In this document: positions 1 to 8,107 of the stretch, piece after piece
Numbering within the stretch: position 1 is the first letter of the stretch
Layout: each line of letters begins with the position of its first letter
Source: Candidatus Gastranaerophilales bacterium
GTDB taxonomy: Bacteria > Cyanobacteriota > Vampirovibrionia > Gastranaerophilales > Gastranaerophilaceae
Direction: 5' to 3'
Assembly: GCA_944324235.1 (NCBI GenBank)
Contig: CALUVN010000006.1
Coordinates: 1 to 53,565, forward strand
DNA length: 53,565 nt
Made by a program: the position numbers and the translations under genes
Notes under the pieces: generated by a model
What the model was told of the DNA's origin: nothing
Databases searched by the model: none
The model's input: the letters and a program-made list of their open reading frames with translations, nothing else

Positions 1-1
1 C

Positions 2-1708
2 GGAGGGGCTTTATACAACGGATTGAATGCAAATGTAACAATTAAAAATTCAATACTGGAAGATAACCGTACAACCTCTGCCAACGGAAAAGGCGGCGCA
101 ATCTATAATTCAGGAACATTAACAGTTGAAAACAGCACTCTTCAAAATAACAAAGAAGAAAACGGCGGGTTAAACGATATTTATAATAATAACGCTGTCG
201 TAGAACTGGCAGGAAACGGAACAAACAACATTTTGAGCGGAATTGCAGGAACAGGAACGGTTTCAAAAACAGGGAGCGGCGTTTTGAACCTCGGCGGAGT
301 CAACAAAGATTTCACCGGAGATTTTAATCTCAATGGCGGCACATTAAACCTTCTTGCAAACAGCAGTTATTTTTCTGCACAAAATACGTCTTTTGCGAAT
401 AATCCAAATTTTAATATGCAAAATAATGAAATTAACACCGTGAATTTTGGCAATTTAACTTTAAACGGAATCACAAATATTCAGGCTGATTTAGATTTCA
501 ACACCCGTACAATGGACAGAATAAACGCATCTAGTGTAAACGGCAGCGGCTCTTTATTTGTAAACAATCTTGCAATGAAAGGTGCGCCTGAAGGTGAAAG
601 TTTTTCAATACCATTTGCAGACAGTGTGATTAAAAATTATGTAGATTATAATGCAGCAACAATACATACACCTATTTACAATTATCGTGCAAGTTATAAT
701 TCCGCAAGCGGAGATTTCGATTTCACACGGGGAAGTTTGTCTCCTGCAGTATTTGCCCCTGCAGTTGCAGCGCAGATAGCAGGTTATCTTACCCAGCTTG
801 AAACTTACAAAAACATTTTTGCAAACCTTGATATGGTAATGATTACCCCGCCTGATACAAGGGGAGGCTTTGCCATTCAAAATAAAACAGCAGCCGGCGG
901 ACCGTTTGCTTTTTCACCGTTTACGATGCCTGAACAAAACAACGGCATCTGGTTTAAGCCGTATACAACTTTCGAAAATGTTCCGCTCAAAAACGGCCCG
1001 AAAGTTTCAAATGTAAGTTACGGTGCTTTAATAGGAGGTGAGAGCGGGCTTAAAAAACTCCCTCATAACTGGTACGCACTTTATGGAGGTTACGCGTCTT
1101 ACAACGGTTCTCACCAGACTTACAGCGGAAACAGCATTTACAATAACGGCGGTTTAATCGGAGCTGATGCAGTGTTTTATAAAGGAAAATTTTTCTCCGC
1201 CTGGACTGCTAATATAGGCGCAAATGTTGCGGAGGCTAACACTATAGACAGCCGTGACGAATTCACAATGCTGAACACAGGAATAGCCGAGAAAACAGGG
1301 TATAACTTTGAAACGCTTGACCGAAGATTAATAATCCAGCCAAGCCTAATTATGTCATATTCGTTTATAAACACTTTCAACTACACAACAAAATCAACTG
1401 ATGTCCACATGAACTCAGATCCGCTTCACGCAATTCATATCGAACCTCAGATTAAATTTATCGGCAACTTCAAAAACTACCTGCAGCCGTATCTGAGTGT
1501 TTCTATGGTATGGAATATAATTGATGACACAAAATTTCAGGCAAACGATGTCTACCTGCCTGAATTATCAATCAAACCGTTTGTCCAGTACGGCGCAGGT
1601 GTGCAAAAACGCTGGGGCGACAGAGTAACAGGTTTTCTGGAAGGAATGATTAGAAACGGCGGCAGAAACGGTATTGCTCTGATGTTCGGTCTTAGAATAA
1701 GCATTTAA
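2..1708 (+). CDS. Autotransporter, C-terminal part (5' end outside window)
   Basis: The reading frame is open to the left edge (it reads GGALYNGLNANV from base 2), so this is the 3' part of a longer gene. The first 100 residues carry GGAxYN-type units (GGAIYNSGTLTVENS), typical of Pmp-like right-handed beta-helix surface proteins, followed by a passenger-like stretch of Asn- and Gly-rich strands. From about residue 310 (NNGIWFKPYTTFENV) to the end, alternating aromatic and glycine strands look like a 12-strand autotransporter beta-barrel that would sit in the outer membrane and display the passenger. The last residues are GLRISI; the family usually ends in an aromatic residue, so the terminal Ile is slightly unusual. 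A TTG at base 23 lies mid-repeat and is not a credible start. The passenger's function (adhesion or other) cannot be told. Confidence 0.8.
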   Translation, partial: GGALYNGLNANVTIKNSILEDNRTTSANGKGGAIYNSGTLTVENSTLQNNKEENGGLNDIYNNNAVVELAGNGTNNILSGIAGTGTVSKTGSGVLNLGGVNKDFTGDFNLNGGTLNLLANSSYFSAQNTSFANNPNFNMQNNEINTVNFGNLTLNGITNIQADLDFNTRTMDRINASSVNGSGSLFVNNLAMKGAPEGESFSIPFADSVIKNYVDYNAATIHTPIYNYRASYNSASGDFDFTRGSLSPAVFAPAVAAQIAGYLTQLETYKNIFANLDMVMITPPDTRGGFAIQNKTAAGGPFAFSPFTMPEQNNGIWFKPYTTFENVPLKNGPKVSNVSYGALIGGESGLKKLPHNWYALYGGYASYNGSHQTYSGNSIYNNGGLIGADAVFYKGKFFSAWTANIGANVAEANTIDSRDEFTMLNTGIAEKTGYNFETLDRRLIIQPSLIMSYSFINTFNYTTKSTDVHMNSDPLHAIHIEPQIKFIGNFKNYLQPYLSVSMVWNIIDDTKFQANDVYLPELSIKPFVQYGAGVQKRWGDRVTGFLEGMIRNGGRNGIALMFGLRISI

Positions 1709-1774
1709 TGCCCCTTTGTTTATTTTTCTGATAAAATAAATATTATTAAAAATTTTTATCGGGGAGTTAAAAAG

Positions 1775-4690
1775 ATGTTTTTCTATGCAGACTTACATAT
1801 TCATTCAAAGTATTCACGCGCAACAAGCAAAAGCTGCAACCTTGAAGAGTTAGCGCAGTGGGCACAGAAAAAAGGGCTGAGCGTAATTTCAACTGGAGAT
1901 TTTACGCATCCTGCGTGGTTTGCGGAAATAAACGAAAAACTTATACCTGCAGGAAACGGTGTTTTCAGACTCAAACCCGAAATCGAAAAACAAGTCTTAA
2001 AAGACGGCGGAAAACCTGTCTACTTTATACTTTCCGTTGAAATCTCCACAATTTACAAAAAAGGAGACAAAACAAGAAAAGTTCACCACGTATGTTTTGT
2101 CCCTGATATGAAGGCGGCAGGAAACTTCCGTAACAAATTAGGTGCAATAGGTAATATAAATTCCGACGGACGTCCTATTCTGGGGCTTGATTCTGAAAAC
2201 CTTCTGGAAACAGTGCTTGAATCAGGTGACGGCTCTTATATAATCCCAGCTCATATCTGGACTCCGTGGTTTTCGGTTCTCGGCTCAAAATCAGGTTTTG
2301 ATTCAATAGAAGAATGCTACGGAAGCCTTGCAGATAAAATTTTTGCGGTAGAAACAGGGCTTTCTTCTGACCCTGAAATGAACTGGAAAGTATCTAAACT
2401 GGATAAATTCCGTCTGGTTTCAAATTCCGATGCCCACTCTCCTTCCAAACTTGCACGCGAAGCAACTGTCTTTGACACAGACCCTGACTATTTCAGCATT
2501 ATGAACGCCCTCAAAACAGGCAAAGGTTACGCAGGCACAGTGGAATTTTTTCCGGAAGAAGGCAAATACCACGAAGACGGTCACAGAAAATGTAATGTCT
2601 GCCTTACACCGGAAGAAACAAAACAGCTCGGAGGGATTTGTCCTGTATGCGGAAAACCTCTGACAATAGGAGTTTCCTACAGAGTTCATGAACTCTCTGA
2701 CCGCCCGTTTAACTCAAACTTCAAACCGTCGACAGGCGGGAATGTTTACAGCCTTGTGCCGCTGCAGGAGATAATTTCCGAAATAATGCAGGTTGGAACA
2801 TCAAGCAAATCCGTTGTGACTGAATATGAAAGACTTATTCATAAACTGGGGCCGGAACTTGCAATATTACAGGATATTCCTGTTGAAGAAATTACAAAAG
2901 AATCAACGCTTTTAGGGGAAGGTATCTCCCGCCTGAGAGCAGGAAAAGTAATAAAACAAGCTGGCTACGACGGAGAATACGGGGTTATCAGACTGTTTGA
3001 AGACGGTGAACTCAACAAAAAGAAAACAACTGTTAATCTGAAACTTAACATAGATATTCCGCCTGCAAAAGAAGAGAATAAAAGCACAAAAACATGGAAT
3101 ATCCCGCAAGCTGTACACGAAATTGTGAAAGAAGAAACAAACAGGAAAAAAGGGCTTGATGAATATCAAAAAGCTGCCGTTGAAAATCCCAACAGCCAAA
3201 TACTCATAATAGCAGGCCCGGGGTCTGGCAAAACTACCGTTCTTACAAGACGGATTGCGCATTTGATAAATAACAATAACGTTTCGCCAAATAATTGCCT
3301 TGCCATTACCTTCACCCGCCGCGCTGCAGAAGAAATGCGGGAAAGATTATCCGCTCTTATTCCTCAAAAATCAGAGTTGATTAATATTCACACTTTCCAC
3401 TCGCTCTGTTTTTCAATCCTCAAAGAAAACCACGAAAAAGCTGCTCTGGACAAAAACTTTTCTGTTATCAGCGAACAGGAAAAATCTCTGTATAAAGAAA
3501 ATGAATTACCTGAAAACACTATCAGCTTTGATGATTTGATTACTCTTACCGTAAAACTTTTTGAGGAAAATCCGGAAATCGCAAAATCTTATCAGGAACG
3601 TTATAAATATCTCTCGGTCGATGAATATCAGGATATTGACGAAAATCAGTATAAATTAATACGGCTTTTAGCACCTGATAATGCAAATATTTGTGCAATC
3701 GGAGACCCTAATCAGGCTATCTACGGTTTTCGCGGAGGTAATTCAAAATTCTTCAATAATTTTAAAGAAGATTATAAAAATGTAGAAATTATCAACCTGA
3801 AAAATAATTACCGCTCGACAGAAAGTATCGTAAATGCTTCTAACCAGATGATTGACTGTTATAACACAGTTTCACAATACGTAAAAGGACATGAAAAAAT
3901 TACAATCCACACAGCTCCGACAGACAAAGCTGAAGCAGAATTTATCGTAAGTTCAATTGAAAATCTAATCGGCGGCCACAGCTTTTTCTCAATAGATTCA
4001 TCACGTAGTGAAGGCGAAACTGAGGATTATTCTTTTTCTGATTTTGCGGTGCTTTACAGAACCTCCTCACAGTTAAAGACAATTACGGAAGCTTTGCAGC
4101 GCTCGGGTATGCCGTTTGTAAAACTATCTGATGACATGCTATGTGATAAAAAATCAGTCCGAACCGTTCTAAAAAATCTTACATCCGATATTCCTGTCCT
4201 TGAACAGCTAAACAATCTGCCGGAAGAAATTTCGTCACAGATAGAAGATTATGCGATGAAATACCTGAAAAATCTTGCTGAAAAACATCCGCAAAAGAAT
4301 GACTTCATTCACGAGGTTTCCCTGATAAGAGAATCAGACACGCTGGATAAACGCGCTGACAGAATTGCTCTGATGACCCTTCACGCATCAAAAGGGCTGG
4401 AGTTCAGATGCGTTTTTGTAACAGGTCTTGAAAACGGCATACTGCCGCTTTACCGCGCGGAAACTAAAGAAGATATTGAAGAAGAAAGACGGCTTTTATA
4501 TGTCGGAATGACAAGAGCAAAACAACGACTATTCCTGAGCCGCGCAGAAAAAAGGTTTGTATGGGGAGAACAAAAATATCTTGAAATTTCACCGTTTCTC
4601 GCAAAAATAGAAAACGACCTTTTGACCCTTTCAAAATTTGAAAGAGAACGTCAGGAAAAAGAACGTTCAAGCCAGCTCAGTCTTTTCTAA
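1775..4690 (+). CDS. Endonuclease Q (PHP-type) fused to UvrD-family SF1 helicase, with C-terminal clamp-binding peptide
   Basis: A 971-residue fusion. Residues 1-400 match the EndoQ/TIGR00375 family: PHP metal ligands D6-H8-H10, a GDFTHP block near 42, SNSDAHSP near 217, the FFPEEGKYHEDGHRKC block, and a zinc knuckle C273/C276/C289/C292. EndoQ enzymes nick DNA 5' of deaminated bases and abasic sites. Residues 460-940 are a UvrD/PcrA-type helicase with Walker A GPGSGKT (481-487), DEYQD (616-620), GDPNQAIYGFRGG, LHASKGLEF near 870 and LLYVGMTRAKQRL. The helicase half is short, so 1B/2B-like insertions are probably reduced. The last five residues, QLSLF, match the bacterial beta-clamp-binding consensus QL[SD]LF. 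GGGGAG lies upstream of the ATG at a suitable distance. The gene converges with the endonuclease IV-like gene (2 bp gap), and dnaN lies just beyond. Inferred role: clamp-linked repair of deaminated or abasic DNA. Family assignment is firm; substrate is inferred. Confidence 0.9.
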   Translation: MFFYADLHIHSKYSRATSKSCNLEELAQWAQKKGLSVISTGDFTHPAWFAEINEKLIPAGNGVFRLKPEIEKQVLKDGGKPVYFILSVEISTIYKKGDKTRKVHHVCFVPDMKAAGNFRNKLGAIGNINSDGRPILGLDSENLLETVLESGDGSYIIPAHIWTPWFSVLGSKSGFDSIEECYGSLADKIFAVETGLSSDPEMNWKVSKLDKFRLVSNSDAHSPSKLAREATVFDTDPDYFSIMNALKTGKGYAGTVEFFPEEGKYHEDGHRKCNVCLTPEETKQLGGICPVCGKPLTIGVSYRVHELSDRPFNSNFKPSTGGNVYSLVPLQEIISEIMQVGTSSKSVVTEYERLIHKLGPELAILQDIPVEEITKESTLLGEGISRLRAGKVIKQAGYDGEYGVIRLFEDGELNKKKTTVNLKLNIDIPPAKEENKSTKTWNIPQAVHEIVKEETNRKKGLDEYQKAAVENPNSQILIIAGPGSGKTTVLTRRIAHLINNNNVSPNNCLAITFTRRAAEEMRERLSALIPQKSELINIHTFHSLCFSILKENHEKAALDKNFSVISEQEKSLYKENELPENTISFDDLITLTVKLFEENPEIAKSYQERYKYLSVDEYQDIDENQYKLIRLLAPDNANICAIGDPNQAIYGFRGGNSKFFNNFKEDYKNVEIINLKNNYRSTESIVNASNQMIDCYNTVSQYVKGHEKITIHTAPTDKAEAEFIVSSIENLIGGHSFFSIDSSRSEGETEDYSFSDFAVLYRTSSQLKTITEALQRSGMPFVKLSDDMLCDKKSVRTVLKNLTSDIPVLEQLNNLPEEISSQIEDYAMKYLKNLAEKHPQKNDFIHEVSLIRESDTLDKRADRIALMTLHASKGLEFRCVFVTGLENGILPLYRAETKEDIEEERRLLYVGMTRAKQRLFLSRAEKRFVWGEQKYLEISPFLAKIENDLLTLSKFERERQEKERSSQLSLF

Positions 4691-4692
4691 AT

Positions 4693-5541
4693 CTATTTTA
4701 AAGACATGTAATAATCTTTTAAAAGCTTGGCGTCTGTTTCAATATTCGGACTTTCACAGGTCAAAACACCTTTTACGCCAAAAGTTTTCATAGCTTTCAA
4801 CAAATCCTTGTAATTCATATCGGATTCATCAAGGTTAAGGTGATAGCGTTCTCCTTTTGCCGTATATTCAATACCTGCAAGGTGTCCGTGAAAATTATGC
4901 AAAGCTCTGTCGCCAAGCTCAGCACCAAGTTTTTCCAGAGTTCTGCAGAACTCATCGTAAGTGTTCTCAAGACCGCCTGTTCTTGCATGTAAATGTGAAA
5001 AATCTATACACGGTAAAACCTGATTAAACTCTTTCGACAATCGGATAATTTCATCCAAATCACCCCACTGTGTGCCTTTGCCGGTTGTTTCAGGCCTTAT
5101 CCAGACTTTTATATCCTCTTTTTCCACAACCTCTATGATTTTCTCTGTCTGCTTTTTAACTTTTTCAAAAACAACTTCCTTATCAAGTCCCATATAAAAA
5201 GCAGCGTGATAAGTTATGCTGAAAGCACCTGTATCTTTTGCTGCCAGCGCGGTTTCTATAATCCTCTGGACACTTGCATCAACTTTGTCTTCTTCTTTAG
5301 AATTCAGATTTATATAAAAAGGTCCGTGAGCCGTAAGATAAAAGTTATTTGCTTTAACAGCATCAGACACAAGCTTTCTTGTTTCGTCGCTCATTCTGAC
5401 ACCGTGGACAAACTCCAGCTCCATTCCGTCCAAATCCATCTCTTTCAGAATTTCAAAAGCACGTTTATAACTGCCTTTACCGGTAGCTAAAGGCATACCG
5501 GCTGTCAGAAAATTCAATCTGTCAAAGTTTTTATCCATCAA
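4693..5541 (-). CDS. Endonuclease IV-like TIM-barrel protein (Nfo/xylose isomerase-like fold)
   Basis: The 282 residues show the metal-site pattern of AP-endonuclease-2/Nfo TIM barrels: TAHGPF (His near 70), ITYHAAF (His near 110), IRPETTGK (Glu near 145), CIDFSHLHAR (Asp and His near 180), NFHGH (near 215) and TCESPN (Glu near 260). The layout resembles archaeal-type deoxyribonuclease IV more than E. coli Nfo; the DxH pair of classical Nfo is not clearly visible. It would cleave 5' of abasic sites, but sugar epimerases share this fold. It begins 12 bp after dnaN on the same strand, so the two are probably co-transcribed, and it converges with the EndoQ-helicase gene. The M-M-D start could be at either Met. 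The setting between a sliding clamp and a repair nuclease-helicase favours a DNA repair role. Confidence 0.72.
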   Translation of the reverse strand: MMDKNFDRLNFLTAGMPLATGKGSYKRAFEILKEMDLDGMELEFVHGVRMSDETRKLVSDAVKANNFYLTAHGPFYINLNSKEEDKVDASVQRIIETALAAKDTGAFSITYHAAFYMGLDKEVVFEKVKKQTEKIIEVVEKEDIKVWIRPETTGKGTQWGDLDEIIRLSKEFNQVLPCIDFSHLHARTGGLENTYDEFCRTLEKLGAELGDRALHNFHGHLAGIEYTAKGERYHLNLDESDMNYKDLLKAMKTFGVKGVLTCESPNIETDAKLLKDYYMSLK

Positions 5542-5553
5542 TATATTTTAACC

Positions 5554-6675
5554 TTATCTGATTTGAACCGGCATAATCAGGCAGATAAAATCGTCTTCGC
5601 TGTTCGGTTTAAACACTGTTGCCGACAGACTTGTATTCAAACCTACTTTTACTTCATCACTTTCTATATTTTTCAAAACGTCAAGAATAAATTTATAATT
5701 AAAAGCGATAGTGATAGGTTCTGCCGTGTAATCTATATCGATATGTTCTTCTGATTTACCTGCATCAGGAGTATCTGCAGCAAGTGACAGAACATTATCG
5801 GCAAAGTCAAATTTAACGATATTTGTCTTTTCGTTAACCATAATCGCAACTCTTTCGAGAGCGGAGATGAATTTTGAAACATTAACAAGAGCTTCTTTCG
5901 GACTTTCGTTTGGTATTAACTGGTTGTATTTAGGGAATTGACCTTCCAGAAGTCTTGAGATTGTTGTTGTTTTTTCTGTTTTGAAAATAATTTTAGATTT
6001 TTCAATATAAATTCTGACAGATTCATCTTCTATGAAAGCTGCCATTTTAATAAATTCGTTAAGAGTTTTTGACGGAATAATCAACTGGTGAGCACAGCCG
6101 TCTTTGTTTACAATTTTTTCTCTGACGCGAGCAAGTCTGTTACCGTCGGTTGAAGCTATTTCCAGAATATCATCATGAATATCGCAGACAATACCTGACA
6201 ATAAATTACTTGTTTCGTAGCCTGCTGCAGCAAAACCAGCCTGTTTTACGGCTTTAGTCAAAGGTTTTACGGCTATTTCAAAACTGTTTTCTTCGTGAAG
6301 TTCAACGTTTGCTATTTCAGGTGGAAATTCGGATGCTGCGATACCGATTATATCAAATGAAGAATTTTGAGCTTTGATATTAACGACGGTTTCGCCTTCC
6401 TGCATTGAAAAAGTTATTAATTCATTACCTGTTTTGGAAACAATTTCGTTCAGAGTTTTTGAAGGAAGAGTAATTTTGCCCTGTTCTTCTATCTGGGCGA
6501 AAACTATTGCGGTTACTGTATAATCCAAATCTGTTGCGATAAGTTTTATAGCGGAATTTTCCATAGTTTCTATATAAATATTCAAAAGAACCGGCTGCAA
6601 TGCTTTCATGCTTGTTGCACGTTCTACAATTTTAATCCCGTTATACAAATCCTCTTTTTTAACAACAAATTTCAT
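5554..6675 (-). CDS. dnaN: DNA polymerase III beta subunit (sliding clamp)
   Basis: A 373-residue protein of normal clamp length. It starts MKFVVKKEDLYNGIKIVERATS and ends CLIMPVQIR, the usual DnaN C-terminus (P-[MV]-R-like). Three repeated clamp domains can be followed, with LPSKTLNEIV and IPSKTLNEFIK as the equivalent helices of domains 1 and 2. The protein forms the dimeric ring that tethers polymerase III and carries repair partners through their QL[SD]LF-type peptides. The minus strand has AGGGAG close before the ATG and a TATAAT further upstream. No dnaA is adjacent; instead the gene lies about 1.2 kb from a probable oriC and is transcribed away from it, so it runs with the replication fork. 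Confidence 0.96.
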   Translation of the reverse strand: MKFVVKKEDLYNGIKIVERATSMKALQPVLLNIYIETMENSAIKLIATDLDYTVTAIVFAQIEEQGKITLPSKTLNEIVSKTGNELITFSMQEGETVVNIKAQNSSFDIIGIAASEFPPEIANVELHEENSFEIAVKPLTKAVKQAGFAAAGYETSNLLSGIVCDIHDDILEIASTDGNRLARVREKIVNKDGCAHQLIIPSKTLNEFIKMAAFIEDESVRIYIEKSKIIFKTEKTTTISRLLEGQFPKYNQLIPNESPKEALVNVSKFISALERVAIMVNEKTNIVKFDFADNVLSLAADTPDAGKSEEHIDIDYTAEPITIAFNYKFILDVLKNIESDEVKVGLNTSLSATVFKPNSEDDFICLIMPVQIR

Positions 6676-6701
6676 ACCTTACTCCCTTTCATTTTACTTG
6701 A

Positions 6702-6707
6702 ATTATA
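6702..6707 (-). promoter_or_regulatory. -10 element of dnaN promoter
   Basis: The minus strand reads TATAAT here, 26 nt before the dnaN ATG, giving a predicted leader of about 20 nt that includes AGGGAG. No clear -35 is visible. Confidence 0.45.
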
Positions 6708-6825
6708 GTATAAAAAAACTTTGAGCAGTATAAATCTTGATGAAACTGTTACAAATCTGAATATCTGGATATGAAAGATTTGAAGTGAAGAGTAAAGGGT
6801 GAATAGTCCGTTACTGTACTGAAAA

Positions 6826-6933
6826 ACATAAAGAAAAATCATTTTTGGAACACGCTTCCGCTCTGCTCACGCTATCATCCTCAAATAATTTTTCTTTCGA
6901 CTCTAATGATGCGATCATTTCGTTATCCCTCCC
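6826..6933. repeat. Direct repeat A, copy 1 (about 108 bp)
   Basis: Nearly identical to 7028-7136. It runs from ACATAAAGAAAAATCATTTT through GGAACACGCTTCCGC to CGTTATCCCTCCC. It contains short inverted repeats (GGAACACGCTTCC; ATGATGCGATCAT) and has no credible coding frame. Confidence 0.85.
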
Positions 6934-6939
6934 CCTTGA

Positions 6940-6961
6940 GGGGAGGGAATCAGGGAGGGGG
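6940..6961 (+). other. Potential G-quadruplex motif
   Basis: The plus strand has G-runs of 4, 3, 3 and 5 separated by loops of 1, 5 and 1 nt, which fits the G3+N1-7 pattern. It lies at the junction after repeat A copy 1, between dnaN and the probable origin. A related C-rich stretch at 7476-7500 could form the same structure on the other strand. Confidence 0.45.
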
Positions 6962-7027
6962 CAAACAAATGAGTGACCAGTGAAAAGTGATTAGGGAATG
7001 GTCTGTTACGCTGCGCAAAGATTAACT

Positions 7028-7136
7028 ACATAAAGAAAAATCATTTTCGGAACACGCTTCCGCTCTGCTCACGCTATTGTCCTCCAAATAATTTTTCTTT
7101 CGACTCTAATGATGCGATCATTTCGTTATCCCTCCC
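7028..7136. repeat. Direct repeat A, copy 2
   Basis: Second copy of the 6826-6933 repeat with only a few differences. The reading frame crossing it on the minus strand (7074-7259) has no ribosome binding site and consists of repeat sequence. Confidence 0.85.
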
Positions 7137-7243
7137 CAAATCGGGAGAGGGATAAAGTCTGTCATCCTGAACTAGTTTCAGGATCTTAACTTTTTGCAAA
7201 TCATACCTCACCCCTTCCCCCTGTCTTGTATTTGCTCCACGCT

Positions 7244-7808
7244 CACGGAGACTCGACAAAAAGCCTGCGGCTTAGTAGTCTCGTTCCGTTCGCTATCCGG
7301 ACTTACTTCGTGTCGTCCGTCCGCAAATCCGCCTCCTACTTAGGAGAGGGTATTCAAGTTTATCCAAAAGCCGCCTTGTAAAAGATGTTTAAAGTTTTTT
7401 TGAATATCTAATACAGGCGACTGCTTCAATATTGAAGAGTAGTATTGATGCAAACTTATGTTTACCCCCTCACCTTAGCCCCCTCCCTCAATCCCTCCCC
7501 TCAAGGGGGAGGGAAGTGTTGTTAAGCGCTTACGGTTTATACAAAAGCCGCCTTGTAAAAGATGTTTAAAGTTTTTTGAATATCTAATACAGGCGACTTC
7601 TCAGTCTGTGGAAATAGTATTGATGCAAACGTAACGTTTGCCCCCTCACAGAGGTCAATCTGACGGGGAGAGGGAACTACGAACTACGGTTTATACAAAA
7701 GCCGACGGCTAAAAGTCTTTGAAAGTTTTTTTTTGAGTATCTTTGTGCGTAGCACTGTAAAGGACTATTTACTCTTCACCATTCACCATTCACCATTCAC
7801 CATTCACT
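7244..7808 (+). repeat. Composite dispersed repeat, copy 1
   Basis: A modular non-coding element. Order: a 90-bp module starting CACGGAGACTCGAC; a CCTACTTAGGAG palindrome; two direct copies of a unit with AAAAGCCGCCTTGTAAAAG and TTGATGCAAAC (about 7366-7475 and 7542-7650); a shorter third unit (about 7685-7745); and TTCACCA heptamers. The same modules in the same order occur inverted at 53201-53565. The terminal 87-bp module differs at about one position. No transposase, terminal target duplication or tRNA is evident, so it is better described as a dispersed intergenic repeat than an insertion sequence. Confidence 0.8.
7775..7807 (+). repeat. Tandem heptamer TTCACCA, 4.7 units
   Basis: Four exact TTCACCA units plus TTCAC, followed by TTTTCAC variants. 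Degenerate relatives (GTGAATGGTGAAC) end the inverted copy at 53201-53220, and others occur near 6781 and 6970, so the heptamers mark one edge of the repeat family. Confidence 0.85.
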
Positions 7809-7854
7809 TTTCACTTTTCACTCATCGTTCGTTTGCCAAATATAATGTTTGCAG

Positions 7855-8101
7855 TTTTCTACAGCTTTTTATTTATTAATTAATATATAAATAATAATAT
7901 ATATAAATATAATAGTAATAATAAGCTCCTATTATTTGTAGAAAACTATTGGAAAGTTTGACCGGCGGCGGGTTTTCATTGTAGAAAATTCTGTAGAAAA
8001 CTTTTGACATCTTTTGTAGAAAACTCTTTTATTTTATAAATAATAAAAAATACTGTAGAAAACCTTAAAGTTTTCTACAGTATTCTACAAAGTTTTCTAC
8101 A
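7855..8101. other. oriC: Probable chromosomal replication origin (oriC): DnaA-box cluster with AT-rich unwinding region
   Basis: Exact 9-mers TTTTCTACA lie at 7855-7863 (+), 7937-7945 (-), 7980-7988 (-), 7992-8000 (-), 8015-8023 (-), 8054-8062 (-), 8071-8079 (+) and 8093-8101 (+). A one-mismatch copy, TATTCTACA, is at 8081-8089 (+). All exact copies but one are preceded by G (GTTTTCTACA). The 9-mer differs by one base from TTTTCCACA, the box form reported for cyanobacteria, and fits the DnaA consensus apart from T at position 6. An almost purely A/T tract (7864-7936) could be the duplex-unwinding element. On the minus strand, next to the 7937 box, ATT/ACT triplets resemble DnaA-trios. Position upstream of dnaN agrees with cyanobacterial origins. 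The origin call is inference; the box cluster is directly visible. Confidence 0.8.
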
Positions 8102-8107
8102 ATAATT

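Noticed and set aside
4693-5541. Sugar epimerase instead of endonuclease IV-like
   Set aside because: The fold alone cannot exclude it, but the motif order (His, His, Glu, Asp-His, His, Glu) and the dnaN/EndoQ setting favour a repair enzyme; kept as an alternative only.
7074-7259. 61-residue minus-strand frame inside repeat A/composite repeat
   Set aside because: Made of dispersed repeat sequence, no Shine-Dalgarno, no protein-like composition.
7775-7807. Tandem heptamers as a CRISPR array
   Set aside because: Units are 7 bp without spacers and no cas genes are present; this is a simple tandem repeat.
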